From an uncultured Lachnospiraceae bacterium (lineage in GTDB: Bacteria > Bacillota > Clostridia > Lachnospirales > Lachnospiraceae): 5,179 nt of DNA. Positions within the stretch are counted from its first letter, which is position 1, and every line of letters starts with the position of its first letter. Positions 5,147 to 5,179 of the stretch are shown in pieces. The position numbers and the translations under genes were made by a program. The notes beneath the pieces were generated by a model, which worked only from the letters and a program-made list of their open reading frames with translations, was not told the DNA's origin and made no database searches. Where the stretch lies: contig CADBTG010000238.1 in assembly GCA_902797475.1 (NCBI GenBank), positions 1 through 5,179 of the forward strand. Reading direction: 5' to 3'.

Positions 5147-5179
5147 ATGGCTAATGGTTCGGGAAACGGCGGAAGAGGC
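5147..5179 (+). CDS. Start of an unidentified gene with Gly-rich N-terminus (3' end cut by window)
   Basis: Only the first 11 codons are visible, translating to MANGSGNGGRG. The start is supported by AAAGGA at 5134-5139, 7 nt before the ATG, and by close spacing (13 nt) to the HD-GYP stop, which suggests membership of the same operon. An alternative ATG at 5140 runs into a stop after four codons and is too near the SD, so it is not the start. A short Gly/Ser/Asn/Arg-rich, flexible and basic N-terminus is seen before the first membrane helix in several large envelope proteins of Clostridia, but nothing here identifies the family and no function is assigned. Confidence 0.65.
   Translation, partial: MANGSGNGGRG

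Noticed and set aside
5140..5154. Four-codon frame ATG-CAT-TAT-GGC-TAA just before the last gene
   Set aside because: It starts directly at the end of the SD, leaving no spacing, and shows no sign of function; the overlap is likely accidental.

Overview
The window looks like a chromosomal core segment of a Gram-positive, Clostridia-type bacterium, most plausibly Lachnospiraceae-like. The reasons are strong AGGAG-type Shine-Dalgarno sites, a canonical sigma-A promoter, an LCP protein with a Pro/Thr linker of the TPTPTP kind and a solute-binding-like domain, and a composition near 50% GC by eye. This assignment is an inference; no rRNA or other taxonomic marker is present. All real genes are on the + strand, and there is no sign of a mobile element, CRISPR array, tRNA or rRNA.

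Region 1 (1-1460) is the end of an amino-sugar operon. It holds the C-terminal half of a phosphoglucosamine mutase (GlmM). Eight bases later comes a 225-residue left-handed beta-helix protein that resembles only the acetyltransferase half of GlmU, particularly the archaeal/thermophile-type sugar-1-phosphate acetyltransferases. GlmM makes glucosamine-1-phosphate, which is the acetyl acceptor of GlmU, so the pair plausibly performs two consecutive steps towards UDP-GlcNAc. An 11-bp GC-rich hairpin followed by a T-rich stretch ends the unit.

Region 2 (1461-1574) holds a near-consensus promoter (TTGATA, 17 bp, extended TATAAT) and a leader of about 55 nt. The leader contains an unusual start region in which a two-codon ATG-TCA-TGA overlaps the true start codon.

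Region 3 (1575-5179) is a second operon. Its first gene is a 547-residue LytR-CpsA-Psr (LCP) protein with three membrane segments, a one-lobe type-3 solute-binding-like domain and a complete set of LCP catalytic residues. It is followed by a 627-residue soluble protein with about 410 unrecognised N-terminal residues and a divergent HD-GYP phosphohydrolase domain at the C-terminus. The start of a third gene with a Gly-rich N-terminus is cut by the window edge. Small hairpins sit directly upstream of the Shine-Dalgarno sites of both the second and the third gene.

The shared theme of the first three genes is cell-envelope polymer building: precursor supply in the first operon and attachment of polymers to peptidoglycan in the second. 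The HD-GYP gene may add a cyclic-dinucleotide signalling element. No wholly new system can be demonstrated from this window. The most open items are the large uncharacterised N-terminal region of the HD-GYP protein, the stand-alone GlmU-like acetyltransferase, and the sensor-like domain grafted onto the LCP enzyme.
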